The notes below the pieces were generated by a model. That model was not told where the DNA came from, did no database searches, and saw nothing but the letters and a program-made list of their open reading frames with translations. Below are positions 27,479 through 35,905 of a stretch of DNA of 64,000 nt, piece after piece (position 1 is the first letter of the stretch; each line of letters starts with the position of its first letter). The position numbers and the translations under genes are program-made. The stretch is from Pseudomonadota bacterium (GTDB taxonomy: Bacteria; Pseudomonadota; Gammaproteobacteria; Burkholderiales; JABEVD01). The stretch covers positions 1 through 64,000 of the forward strand of contig JAKBJU010000003.1 of the NCBI GenBank assembly GCA_021835845.1. The letters are read 5' to 3'.

Positions 27479-28674
27479 CGCTTTTTTCATACAGGGCGAT
27501 AGACCGGTTCGGCACGGTGAGAAGCGGCGTGCTTGAGGCATCGAGCGAATCGGATCTTGACGAGCGCTTGATGCGCATCGGCCTCGATCTCGTTTCCGGA
27601 AGGCCGGCATCCATCAGGAAGCCTTTTTTCGGCAACAAGGTGAGCCGGCGCGAACTGATCACATTCTTCTTCAACCTGGAACTCCTGGCAAGGGCAGGCG
27701 TTCCCCTTCTGGAATCCCTTTCGGATCTGAGGGATACCATGGATGTACCGCATTTTCGCGAGATCATTGCGGAAATGATCGAGAACATAGAGGGGGGGAT
27801 GCGCTTCTCGCAGGCGATGGCGCTCAATCCCGGAGTGTTCGACAGCGTGACGGTCAGCCTGGTGAAGGCAGGAGAAGAAAGCGCGAGGCTTCCCGCGATT
27901 TTCAAGCATCTTACCGATTCGCTCAAGTGGCAGGACGAGATGCGCGCGCAAACCAGGCAGATACTGCTTTATCCGGCATTTGTCGGCACTGTGGTCATTG
28001 CCATCACTTTTTTCCTGATGATCTACCTCGTGCCGCAGTTGAGCGCTTTCTTCAGGAATCTCGGACAGAGCCTCCCTCCTCAAACCAGGGCGCTCATCGC
28101 CATATCGGATTTCTTCGTGCATTACCGCTATTGGCTGCTCTTGATCCCGGTGGGCATTTTCGTTGCGGTGAGGTCATTCACCCTGCTCAGCAGGGGGGCG
28201 AGACTAAGGGTGGACGAGCTCAAGATCAGGACCTGGATTGTCGGCCCGATTCTGCTCAAAATCATCCTGGCGCGGTTTTCCAACACCTTCGCGATCATGT
28301 ACGAATCAGGCGTCAGCATACTCGACTGCCTCTCCATTTCCACCGGAATAGCCGGGAACCTGGTGATTTCCGAGAAGCTCAAGAATGCCAAAAAGGAGAT
28401 CGAGGCGGGCAAGACGCTGCTCCAGAGCTTCCAGGAAGCCGGCATGTTTCCGGCGCTCGTGCTCAGGATGATCAAGGTCGGCGAAGCGACGGGGCAGCTC
28501 GACGAGGCATTCTTCAACGTGAGCTATTTCTACGAGCGCGATACGCGTGAAGCCATCCGCAGGGTTCAGGTGATGATCGAGCCGTTCCTGACGGTGGTTC
28601 TGGGCTCCCTGCTCGGGTGGATCATGCTCTCGGCGATCACCCCGATCTACGACATGCTCGGCAGGATCAGGTGA
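27475..28674 (+). CDS. GspF/PilC-family inner-membrane platform protein (MshG-like)
   Basis: A 399-aa protein with two repeated GspF domains (RELITFFFNLELLARAGVPLLESL; LARFSNTFAIMYESGVSILDCLSI) and three TM segments, including LLYPAFVGTVVIAITFFLMIYLVPQL. It anchors the assembly ATPase and rotates or levers pilin out of the membrane. It overlaps both neighbours by 4 bp. Confidence 0.93.
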   Translation: MTLFSYRAIDRFGTVRSGVLEASSESDLDERLMRIGLDLVSGRPASIRKPFFGNKVSRRELITFFFNLELLARAGVPLLESLSDLRDTMDVPHFREIIAEMIENIEGGMRFSQAMALNPGVFDSVTVSLVKAGEESARLPAIFKHLTDSLKWQDEMRAQTRQILLYPAFVGTVVIAITFFLMIYLVPQLSAFFRNLGQSLPPQTRALIAISDFFVHYRYWLLLIPVGIFVAVRSFTLLSRGARLRVDELKIRTWIVGPILLKIILARFSNTFAIMYESGVSILDCLSISTGIAGNLVISEKLKNAKKEIEAGKTLLQSFQEAGMFPALVLRMIKVGEATGQLDEAFFNVSYFYERDTREAIRRVQVMIEPFLTVVLGSLLGWIMLSAITPIYDMLGRIR

Positions 28675-30176
28675 AAGGGCTGCTTTTCATCGGAGACAGG
28701 CTTTGCCTCGCGGCGAAAATGGAAAGGGGTACCCTGGATTTTCAGCGCATTCTTCCCAACAGCGAGGAGGGGCGGCAGGAATTCGAACGTCTTCTCGAGG
28801 CCATGAAAAATGCCACATTCGGCATTCTGGCCGATTTCGTCGAGGAAGATTACCGCATCGAGCGTGTCCCCCATCTCGGCTGGCGCGACAGGAAGGCTTT
28901 TTACGAGAAAAAGCTGAATCAGTATTATCGGCATACGCCTTTTCGCAATGCGCTCGTTCAGGGCAGGGAAGGGAAGAACGACCGGATACTGTTTTCGGCG
29001 CTGACGAGTCCGGATCTGATCCTTCCCTGGATAGAATCGATGGCGAAGCGGCAGGTCGCCCTCTCGGGCATTGCCTCGGTCGCGATGCTGAGCGAGAAGC
29101 TGGTCGGGAATATCCATGCATCCCATGTCCTGCTGCTCAGTTTCCAGAACGGGACGGGATTGAGGCAGAGCTTCTTTCTGAATGGAAGCCTCAATTTCTC
29201 GCGCCTGACCCTCGTTCGTCCCGAAGACGATCCTGCCGCCATCCTGCAAATCGAGTCCGAACGGCTGTACAAGTACCTGCATACGCTCAACCTCCTGCCC
29301 GAAAAGGGAGCGCTTCAGGTCTTGATTCTTTGCGGCACCGGGCAAAGAAAGGCATTCGGTGCGATGCTCGAAGACACTTCTTCCGTTCGCCACGTCTTCT
29401 TCGATCTGAAAGAAGCAGCAAAGCGCATCGGATTCACGGGGATGCTTTCGGGGTCGGATGCCTTGCCGCTTTTTCTGCATCTGCTCAGGCGTGGAGCCAA
29501 CCAGTACGGCAGCGACGAGCATACCCATATCCACGATTTGAGGCAGTGGCAGTATGCCGCATACGCACTGTCGACAGCCCTTGTCGTCGGAGGATTGTCT
29601 CTCGCCGGGATCGATGTGTCGAGGGCGGTCAATCTTCACGGCCATGCGGTCATGCTGAATGCGCGCGCGGAATCTGCCATGGCTCGCTACCGGGAGCTGG
29701 TCCCGCCGGATTCTGGGCCGGATTCGCCGCAGAAAATGAAAGCGGCCGTTTTGCTCGCGGAAAAAGTCGAAGCGGCCTTCCCTGCGCCACGAAAATTGCT
29801 CGCTGAAGTGAGCCGGATGCTGGATGCGTTTCCTGGCATCCGAATCAACCGGTTTTCATGGCAGGTTGCAAAGAATCCCGAATCGGTGAAGACGGTTTCG
29901 GGGGAAATCGGATTCGACCGGGCATTGCTCGAGCGCGGGAGCAGTTATTGGGTCATTTTCATGGAAGGGGAAATTTCCCCATTCGAAGGCAACTACAGGC
30001 AGGCCAATGAAACGGTCGACCGATTCTGCAGGGCGCTGGAGAAAGGCGGGATGAATGTCGCGAAGATCAGTCTGCCTCTGGACTTGAATCCCAATGCCGG
30101 CCTTGTCATGAGGCCGGGACAGTCCGGGGGGAGGGCGGCTTTTTCCATCAGGGCGGTATGGAAGGTGGGATCGTGA
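28671..30176 (+). CDS. GspL/MshI-like assembly protein (PilM-PilN fusion topology)
   Basis: A 501-aa protein, not recognised by strong motif. Topology: about 290 cytoplasmic residues, one TM (WQYAAYALSTALVVGGLSLAGI, about residues 291-312), and about 190 periplasmic residues. This is the layout of GspL or of PilM joined to PilN, and the next gene resembles GspM/PilO/MshJ. The start is GTG 28671, overlapping the previous stop. The family assignment is inferred from position and topology. Confidence 0.65.
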   Translation: MKGLLFIGDRLCLAAKMERGTLDFQRILPNSEEGRQEFERLLEAMKNATFGILADFVEEDYRIERVPHLGWRDRKAFYEKKLNQYYRHTPFRNALVQGREGKNDRILFSALTSPDLILPWIESMAKRQVALSGIASVAMLSEKLVGNIHASHVLLLSFQNGTGLRQSFFLNGSLNFSRLTLVRPEDDPAAILQIESERLYKYLHTLNLLPEKGALQVLILCGTGQRKAFGAMLEDTSSVRHVFFDLKEAAKRIGFTGMLSGSDALPLFLHLLRRGANQYGSDEHTHIHDLRQWQYAAYALSTALVVGGLSLAGIDVSRAVNLHGHAVMLNARAESAMARYRELVPPDSGPDSPQKMKAAVLLAEKVEAAFPAPRKLLAEVSRMLDAFPGIRINRFSWQVAKNPESVKTVSGEIGFDRALLERGSSYWVIFMEGEISPFEGNYRQANETVDRFCRALEKGGMNVAKISLPLDLNPNAGLVMRPGQSGGRAAFSIRAVWKVGS

Positions 30177-30751
30177 AATTCACCAGGGAGGATTTGCCCC
30201 GGCTGGCAAGGCCGATGTCCGCTTTCTTCGGTGCGCTTGCTCTGGCGACGGCAGCGCTCGTCATCGGCCAGGGCCTGCTGAAGAAAATGGACAGGGAAGA
30301 GGCTGCAGCCGAGAAGGCATTGTCCCGGGCAAACGACAGAATCAGGCAGGCAAAGCGGGAGCAGGAAAACCTTGGCTCGTATCGGGAATCCTATGAAAGG
30401 CTTGTCAAGGTGGGATTTATCGGCAGTTTCAGGAGGATTGATCTCATCGAGAAACTGGAAGAGACGGAATCTTCCCGGTTCGACATGCAATATTCGATTT
30501 CTCCCGTGCAGCAATTCCCGATGTCCGCTTTTTTCGCATTGAGCGTGGATCGCGTCGTTTTCCAGTTGAGCCTGCTTCACGAGGGAAGGCTGCTGGATTT
30601 CATCGATTCGCTGGAGGCAGGATCGAACGGCATTCCCCTGGTTGCAGGATGCAACGTCGAAAGGATCAGGGAGGCAGCGGGAATGAGTTACGAGCCCCAC
30701 CTGAAGGCTGGATGCACCGTGATCTGGGCAACCTTGGAGGGATTGAAGTGA
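30158..30751 (+). CDS. MshJ/GspM/PilO-like protein
   Basis: A 197-aa single-pass protein. TM about residues 20-42 (MSAFFGALALATAALVIGQGLL), then a coiled coil (KKMDREEAAAEKALSRANDRIRQAKREQENL), then a small globular periplasmic domain. This is the PilO/GspM/MshJ layout. It overlaps the previous gene by 19 bp. Confidence 0.65.
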   Translation: MEGGIVKFTREDLPRLARPMSAFFGALALATAALVIGQGLLKKMDREEAAAEKALSRANDRIRQAKREQENLGSYRESYERLVKVGFIGSFRRIDLIEKLEETESSRFDMQYSISPVQQFPMSAFFALSVDRVVFQLSLLHEGRLLDFIDSLEAGSNGIPLVAGCNVERIREAAGMSYEPHLKAGCTVIWATLEGLK

Positions 30752-30996
30752 AGGCGCTGGTCCTGGCCTGCATGCTGCTGCCAGCCATTTCCAGAGCCGA
30801 GTCCCTGGGCCGGTTCTTTTTCACCCCCCAGGAGCGCGCCATGCTGGACCGACAGCATCGGCAGACGGGGTCGATCGCTTTGAAGGGCGTGATTCCGCAG
30901 GAAAACGCGACCGGATCGGTGCAGCTGGAGGGCGGCGGAAAAACGGTCTGGATAAACGGCGTTCCGCGCCATATTGCGCCGGCAAGGAAGAAATGA
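30748..30996 (+). CDS. small exported protein, MshK-like position
   Basis: An 82-aa protein starting at GTG 30748 (overlaps the previous stop). Signal peptide MKALVLACMLLPAISRAES is followed by about 60 residues with LDRQHRQTGSIALKGVIPQ and TVWINGVPRHIAP. MshK occupies the same position (after MshJ) and contains similar short SxxLxGVV/VxINGxxV segments, but the match is weak. Confidence 0.6.
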   Translation: MKALVLACMLLPAISRAESLGRFFFTPQERAMLDRQHRQTGSIALKGVIPQENATGSVQLEGGGKTVWINGVPRHIAPARKK

Positions 30997-32219
30997 GACA
31001 GGGTGGCGCCGTGGCCCTGCTGCTCATGTTGATCATCGTGATGATGGGCGCGGCTTATTTTCTGGCAGCTTCGGCGAGCATTGCCAGGCAAAAAATTGAA
31101 AATGACAAAAGCACCGCTCAGGCGCTCGCACAGGCAAAGGATGCGCTGATCGGGTTTGCCTTAACTTATGGCGATACGCATCCAGGAAATGTGGGAGGTT
31201 ATCTTCCCTGTCCCGACCTGTCGGGTACGGCCATTGGCGGCGAAGGGGGCGCGGAGGGAAATTGCGGGGCCGAGAATGTCAGCATGCTCGGAAGGCTGCC
31301 CTGGAAGACGCTGGGTTTGCCTCCATTGAAGGATGGCAATGGGGAGTGTCTGTGGTATGCCGTGTCTGGAACCTATAAATACAACCCCAAAACCGATCTC
31401 ATGAACTGGGACAATAACGGATTATTTCAGGTTGTGGCATCCGACGGGGCCAGCTTGCTTGCGGGATCGGCTTCGGACAATCAGGCAGTGGCTGTCATTT
31501 TTGCGCCAGGGGCGGCCATGGGAAGCCAGAGCCATGCTTTTGCATCGGGCACGTTATCTTGCGGGGGAAATTACGTTGCATCCAATTATCTGGATAACGA
31601 TCCGGGACACGGCATCAACAACGCGGCTGTTTCTCCGATTGCGAATGCGGTGAGCCGGTTTGTTGCCGGTCCAGTCGAGAATATCTCGGGCCACGAGATC
31701 GTGAACGATCGCGTGATTTTCATCACCAGAGGCGACCTGTTCAATGCCGTGAAGAAGCGCAACGACTTCGAAGCGTTCGTAAACGGGCTGCTCACAGCGG
31801 CCATATCGAATCTGTCCAGCCTTCCTGCGCCAGGAGTCATCAATTTTTCCACTACGCCAGTGACTGAAACATCCGGCGGCACCCTCGTTGGGAGCCTCGC
31901 TATCGGGAGAGTTCCCTGGGCAGTTGCTGCCGGCAATTATGCCTTGGAAAATTGGCAGGACAATTTGCTTTATGCGAGATGCACTTCCGGTTTTGCTTGC
32001 CTGGCTGTCAATGCTGCGCCATGCAGGGGGGTGGTGATTTTTGCGGGAGATAGGGCGGATTCCCAAAGCAGAGGCACCAATGCGCAGAGAAATGACTGGA
32101 GCAACTACTTGGAGGGTGCCGTATATCGGGCGTTCATTACGGGAGACGTGTTGTTCTCGGGCGCGCAATCGTACTCGGCGACCTCGACTTCAACCGACTT
32201 GTTGGCCTGCATCCCATGA
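30993..32219 (+). CDS. large PilX/MshO-type pilin-like protein
   Basis: A 408-aa protein. The N-terminus (MRQGGAVALLLMLIIVMMGAAYFLA) has the membrane-helix form of PilX-type minor pilins, but lacks a GFTLIE prepilin motif and the Glu5. A long extracellular part follows, with QALAQAKDALIGFALTYG and repeated Cys pairs (CPDLSG...NCGAEN; ARCTSGFACLAVNAAPC). It is the largest pilin-like protein of the cluster and could be a tip protein. Function not known. Confidence 0.65.
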   Translation: MRQGGAVALLLMLIIVMMGAAYFLAASASIARQKIENDKSTAQALAQAKDALIGFALTYGDTHPGNVGGYLPCPDLSGTAIGGEGGAEGNCGAENVSMLGRLPWKTLGLPPLKDGNGECLWYAVSGTYKYNPKTDLMNWDNNGLFQVVASDGASLLAGSASDNQAVAVIFAPGAAMGSQSHAFASGTLSCGGNYVASNYLDNDPGHGINNAAVSPIANAVSRFVAGPVENISGHEIVNDRVIFITRGDLFNAVKKRNDFEAFVNGLLTAAISNLSSLPAPGVINFSTTPVTETSGGTLVGSLAIGRVPWAVAAGNYALENWQDNLLYARCTSGFACLAVNAAPCRGVVIFAGDRADSQSRGTNAQRNDWSNYLEGAVYRAFITGDVLFSGAQSYSATSTSTDLLACIP

Positions 32220-32986
32220 CTTGCACAGGGGATTTGAACCGGCAGGCTGGATTCACGCTCATCGAAATCGCGGTGGTGCTAGCGGTCGCAGCCTTGCTGC
32301 TTGGGGGCTTGCTGGTGCCCCTGGCTGCCCAGATTGACCTGCAAAAGACCAGCGAAACCCAAAATTCCCTTGATGAGATCAGCGAGGCGCTCATTGGCTA
32401 CGCCATCATCAATGGGAGATTGCCTTGCCCGGCAGATGGCACAATCCCGACAGGCAAGACCAACGCTGCCGGTGTGGCCGCCGGTCAGGAGTATCGGAAT
32501 CCTGTGGCCGCCTCTCCCTATGATTGCGCCAACGTGGTCGGCAATGTTGCGGTAGGCGTGCTGCCCTGGGTTACCCTGGGAGTCAAGGAAACTGATGCCT
32601 GGGCGCGACGCTATACCTATGAGGTCACCGCGACCTGGGCGGACAGCAAGGATGGCACAGGCTCATCAAGCTGCAGTGTGGCGAACGGCGTTTCCTTCCA
32701 GTTGTGCTCAAATTCGAACCTGAACATCCTGTATACGGTCGGCGGAACCAGCATCGCTTCCAATGTCCCTGCAGTCGTCGTTTCACACGGCAAGAATGGC
32801 TTTGGCGCGTACACGCCAGGCGGTGCGCGCTTGAGCACGAGCAGGGATGCCGATGAAGCAGAAAACAGCAATGGCGACGTTAATTTCGTTTCCAAACCGA
32901 TGACACCGGCTTTCGACGATATCGAGATATGGGTGTCGCCCAGCATCCTCATGAACCTGATGGTTCAGGCGGGAAGGCTGCCTTGA
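32216..32986 (+). CDS. prepilin-type protein (pseudopilin)
   Basis: A 256-aa class III-type prepilin. The leader of 12 residues ends in Gly, with cleavage before FTLIE (Glu5 conserved) and a hydrophobic stretch IAVVLAVAALLLGGLLVPLA. The helix continues as NSLDEISEALIGYAIINGRLPCPADG. The PCPADG motif occurs in other large pseudopilins. It overlaps both neighbours by 1-4 bp. Confidence 0.8.
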   Translation: MTCTGDLNRQAGFTLIEIAVVLAVAALLLGGLLVPLAAQIDLQKTSETQNSLDEISEALIGYAIINGRLPCPADGTIPTGKTNAAGVAAGQEYRNPVAASPYDCANVVGNVAVGVLPWVTLGVKETDAWARRYTYEVTATWADSKDGTGSSSCSVANGVSFQLCSNSNLNILYTVGGTSIASNVPAVVVSHGKNGFGAYTPGGARLSTSRDADEAENSNGDVNFVSKPMTPAFDDIEIWVSPSILMNLMVQAGRLP

Positions 32987-33738
32987 TGACGATCGCCCGC
33001 TATACCCTGATCGAGGCCCTGCGTAGCAAGGTCTTGTGGCTTGCGCTCCTGCTCGCCGTTCTGGGATTCGGCTTTTCGCTGTTTCTGCAGCAGGTCTCGG
33101 TCACCGAAGGCAGGCAAATCCAGTCCGGGACGCTGGCCATGACTTACAGGCTGGGCGCGGTTTTCATCCTGTGCTCGTTCGTCATATCGGGCATGCTGCG
33201 CGATTACCACGACAAGGCCCTGGAATTTTTTCTCGCCATGCCGATGAGCAGAGCCAGCTATTGCTTCGGCAGGCTTTCGGGTTATGCAGCCTGCTCCCTG
33301 ATTCTGGCCGCGCTGCTGTGCATTCCCCTGCTGTGGAGCAATGCGGCCGGTACCGTGCTGCTCTGGGGCGTTTCGCTTTTCCTGGAACTCGTCCTGATGG
33401 GTTCGGTCAGCTTCTTTTTCGCGATCACGCTCACCCAGGCGCCTTTCGCGCTTGCCGCGGTCTGCGGCTTCTACCTGCTCGCGCGCGCCATGGGCACGCT
33501 CATCCTGATCGTGAACGGGCCTCTCGCCGGGCATGATCTGCCCCAGAGAATAGGGAGCATGGCTCTTTCGGCCATCGGTTTTCTGCTGCCCAGACTGGAC
33601 GAATTCACCCGCACTGCATGGCTGGTCTATCCCGGTTCAGGCTGGCATGAGCTCCTTTCCGTCGCAGTTCAAACGGCCATTTATTCGGTCTTGGTATCGA
33701 GCGCCGCGCTTTTCGATTTTTACAGGAGGGAGTTGTGA
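32986..33738 (+). CDS. ABC-2 type permease, likely partner of the ATPase at 22288
   Basis: A 250-aa membrane protein with six predicted TM segments. YTLIEALRSKVLWLALLLAVLGFGFSLFL opens it, and ALEFFLAMPMSRASYCFGRL is the amphipathic loop typical of NosY/ABC-2 permeases. ATG 32986 overlaps the previous stop by 1 bp. It is the only permease in the cluster for the orphan ATPase at 22288. Substrate unknown. Confidence 0.8.
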   Translation: MTIARYTLIEALRSKVLWLALLLAVLGFGFSLFLQQVSVTEGRQIQSGTLAMTYRLGAVFILCSFVISGMLRDYHDKALEFFLAMPMSRASYCFGRLSGYAACSLILAALLCIPLLWSNAAGTVLLWGVSLFLELVLMGSVSFFFAITLTQAPFALAAVCGFYLLARAMGTLILIVNGPLAGHDLPQRIGSMALSAIGFLLPRLDEFTRTAWLVYPGSGWHELLSVAVQTAIYSVLVSSAALFDFYRREL

Positions 33739-34409
33739 AGCGGATTGGCGCCATCCTGGTTTTTGCGCTCATGCTCCAGTTGCTTTGGCACGCCGCCATG
33801 CCCTGGGAAGACTCCAGGGCAGAGGCGTTGCAGAGTCCGCCCGCGCTGACCGCGTTGCGTCTGGCAAGCCTGGATGAGTCGGTCATGGCTTCGAGATTCA
33901 TGGTGCTCTATCTCCAGGCCTTCGACATTCAGCCGGGCGTCATCATTTCCTATCGGGACCTCGATTACGGCATCGTTCAGCAATGGCTGGAAGCGAGCCT
34001 GAATCTTGACGCAAGGGACAAGTATCCCCTGTTCGCTGCGACCTATCTCTATGCGGGCGTGAAGGACAAAATGAAAACCCGGAACATGCTCGATTTCATT
34101 TTCCGGGAATTTTCCAGGGACCCCGAAGAGAGATGGCCATGGCTGGCAAGCGGAGCACTGATCGCCAAATACGAATTGAACGATTTGCCGCTTGCGCTCG
34201 AGTATTCCGAGGCATTGCGAAAAGACGCGAAAGGGGCGCCCAACTGGGTGCGGGAAATGTCGATTTTCACGCTGGAAGACATGAACCGGTTGGATGCCGC
34301 CAAAATATTGCTAGGCGGACTGCTTGTCGACGGCAGGATAAAAGACCCCAGCGAGCTGGCTTTCCTGAAGAGCCGGCTCGACCTCATCGGCAGGTTTTCT
34401 GGCCGGTGA
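33735..34409 (+). CDS. hypothetical protein, TPR-like, with N-terminal TM/signal
   Basis: A 224-aa protein: N-terminal hydrophobic segment (IGAILVFALMLQLLWHAAMPW), then helical repeats (LASLDESVMASRFMVLYLQAF; YPLFAATYLYAGVKDKMKTRNMLDFIF; PLALEYSEALRKDAKGAPNWV). It overlaps the permease stop by 4 bp, so it is likely part of the same ABC module. I do not recognise the family. Confidence 0.7.
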   Translation: MKRIGAILVFALMLQLLWHAAMPWEDSRAEALQSPPALTALRLASLDESVMASRFMVLYLQAFDIQPGVIISYRDLDYGIVQQWLEASLNLDARDKYPLFAATYLYAGVKDKMKTRNMLDFIFREFSRDPEERWPWLASGALIAKYELNDLPLALEYSEALRKDAKGAPNWVREMSIFTLEDMNRLDAAKILLGGLLVDGRIKDPSELAFLKSRLDLIGRFSGR

Positions 34410-34470
34410 GCAGAAGATTTTGCATATGCTATGGTGAAAATGAATGCAATTTCGACGAAGAGGGGGGAGC

Positions 34471-35172
34471 ATGAAAACGTCAGGGCAAGAAGGATTCACT
34501 CTGGTGGAGATCGCGATCGTGCTGGTGATCGTGGGGCTGCTGCTGGCTGCCGTAATGAAGGGGCAGGAAATGGTCACTCAGGGCAAGATCAAGGGCACGA
34601 TATCCGACTTCAACAGTGTGCTGACTGCCTACAACGGCTATCAGGATCGCTACAAGGCGATTCCCGGGGACGATTCGGGCGCGGCAGCGCGCTGGCCAAC
34701 CGGTGCATTCGGCACGGATTCGGTTGCTGCAGTGAATGGGAACGGGGACGGCGTGATCGCCGGATTGTATTCGACCAACCTGGGGACGGATGCTGCGCCG
34801 ACAGCGGCCCAGGAAAGCAATCTTTTCTGGCAGCATTTGCGCGCTGCAGGGTTTTTTGCCGGGATACAGACCGGAAACGGGAGTGGAACCCTTCCCATCA
34901 ATTCCGTCGGCGGCACCATCGGCGTGGAGAATGACACGACCAGTACGGCCGGCATCAGAATGGGAGGCGTATTGATCTGCCTCACCAGCATTCCGGAGAA
35001 AATCGCCACAGCCGTCGACAGGCAGATCGACGATGGCGATGCGACCATGGGATCGGTGCGCAGCCTCGCCATTGCTGCTGCAACGCCTGTGGTGCTTCCC
35101 GTGCTGACGTCTGCTTCGCCCGCTGCCTACGTCTCCGGCAGCAGCTATGTGATGTGCCGTTCGGTCCTCTGA
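34471..35172 (+). CDS. prepilin-type protein (pseudopilin) 2
   Basis: A 233-aa prepilin with an 8-residue leader (cleavage between Gly8 and FTLVE, Glu5 present) and TM IAIVLVIVGLLLAAVMKGQEM. The globular part has DRYKAIPGDDSGAAARW. I chose ATG 34471 because AGGGGGGAGC precedes it. It is clearly paralogous to the next gene. Confidence 0.8.
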   Translation: MKTSGQEGFTLVEIAIVLVIVGLLLAAVMKGQEMVTQGKIKGTISDFNSVLTAYNGYQDRYKAIPGDDSGAAARWPTGAFGTDSVAAVNGNGDGVIAGLYSTNLGTDAAPTAAQESNLFWQHLRAAGFFAGIQTGNGSGTLPINSVGGTIGVENDTTSTAGIRMGGVLICLTSIPEKIATAVDRQIDDGDATMGSVRSLAIAAATPVVLPVLTSASPAAYVSGSSYVMCRSVL

Positions 35173-35175
35173 AGC

Positions 35176-35859
35176 ATGCAAGTCAGGCATTCAGGTTTCA
35201 CGCTGGTCGAGATCGCGATTGTTCTCGTGATCATCGGCCTGCTGCTCGGGGGTGTTCTGAAGGGCCAGGAAATGATCACGCAGGGCAGGATCAAGAATGC
35301 GATCATCGATTTCTCCGGCATCACTGCAGCCTATTATGCCTATCTGGACAGGTACCGGGCGCTGCCCGGCGACGACAGCCAGGCAGCCACCCGGTGGGGA
35401 ACATCGATTCTGCCCGGCGGAGAAAAGGGCGACGGCAACGGCGTGATCACCGGCCTCTACAATGCAACCGGCACCCCGCTCGCAGAATCCCAGATTTTCT
35501 GGATGCATCTCCGGGCGGCGGGACTCGTGACGGGCTCCGCTGCTTCCCCCAAACAGCCCATCAATTCGGCAGGAGGCGTGATCGGAGTGCAAACCGGAGA
35601 TGGCTCGGCTTCCCCGACCGAAGTCCTGACCACCGACAGCCTGGCCGGGACAGGCATTTCGAGACTCATGATCTGCTCGTCGGGGCTTGCGGACAGGGTG
35701 GCTGCTGCAGTGGATGCGCAGCTCGACGATGGCATTCCCAAGACCGGGAGCCTCCGGGGGCAGAAAACCAAGTCCCTGGACACGATAGAAAGCGCAGCTT
35801 ATGCGCAGCCCTATTCGGATACGGGATCGACCCCTTTCACGATCTGCAAGGCGCTCTAA
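35176..35859 (+). CDS. prepilin-type protein (pseudopilin) 3
   Basis: A 227-aa prepilin with a 7-residue leader (MQVRHSG, then FTLVE). It shares with its neighbour the segment GQEMITQGRIKNAIIDF and the DRYRALPGDDSQAATRW motif. Tandem duplication with divergence of the C-terminal half is the simplest explanation. It is the last gene before the palindrome at 35862. Confidence 0.8.
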   Translation: MQVRHSGFTLVEIAIVLVIIGLLLGGVLKGQEMITQGRIKNAIIDFSGITAAYYAYLDRYRALPGDDSQAATRWGTSILPGGEKGDGNGVITGLYNATGTPLAESQIFWMHLRAAGLVTGSAASPKQPINSAGGVIGVQTGDGSASPTEVLTTDSLAGTGISRLMICSSGLADRVAAAVDAQLDDGIPKTGSLRGQKTKSLDTIESAAYAQPYSDTGSTPFTICKAL

Positions 35860-35861
35860 AG

Positions 35862-35905
35862 GGAACCACTGATTTATTCCCGCGCGGGAATAAATCAGTG
35901 GTTCC
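35862..35905. repeat. perfect 44-bp palindrome between convergent genes
   Basis: The 22-bp arms (35862-35883 and 35884-35905) are exactly inverse-complementary with no loop; arm sequence starts GGAACCACTGATTTATTCCC. It begins 3 bp after the pseudopilin stop and its last base is the first base of the antiporter stop codon. It could act as a bidirectional terminator by a strong stem, though no U-run follows. Its sequence also resembles IS terminal repeats, so a fused pair of IS ends or a MITE remnant is possible. Confidence 0.85.

Noticed and set aside
25712-27610. 632-aa minus-strand frame opposite the MshE-like ATPase
   Set aside because: Shadow of a well-conserved ATPase gene; no motif in the antisense product.
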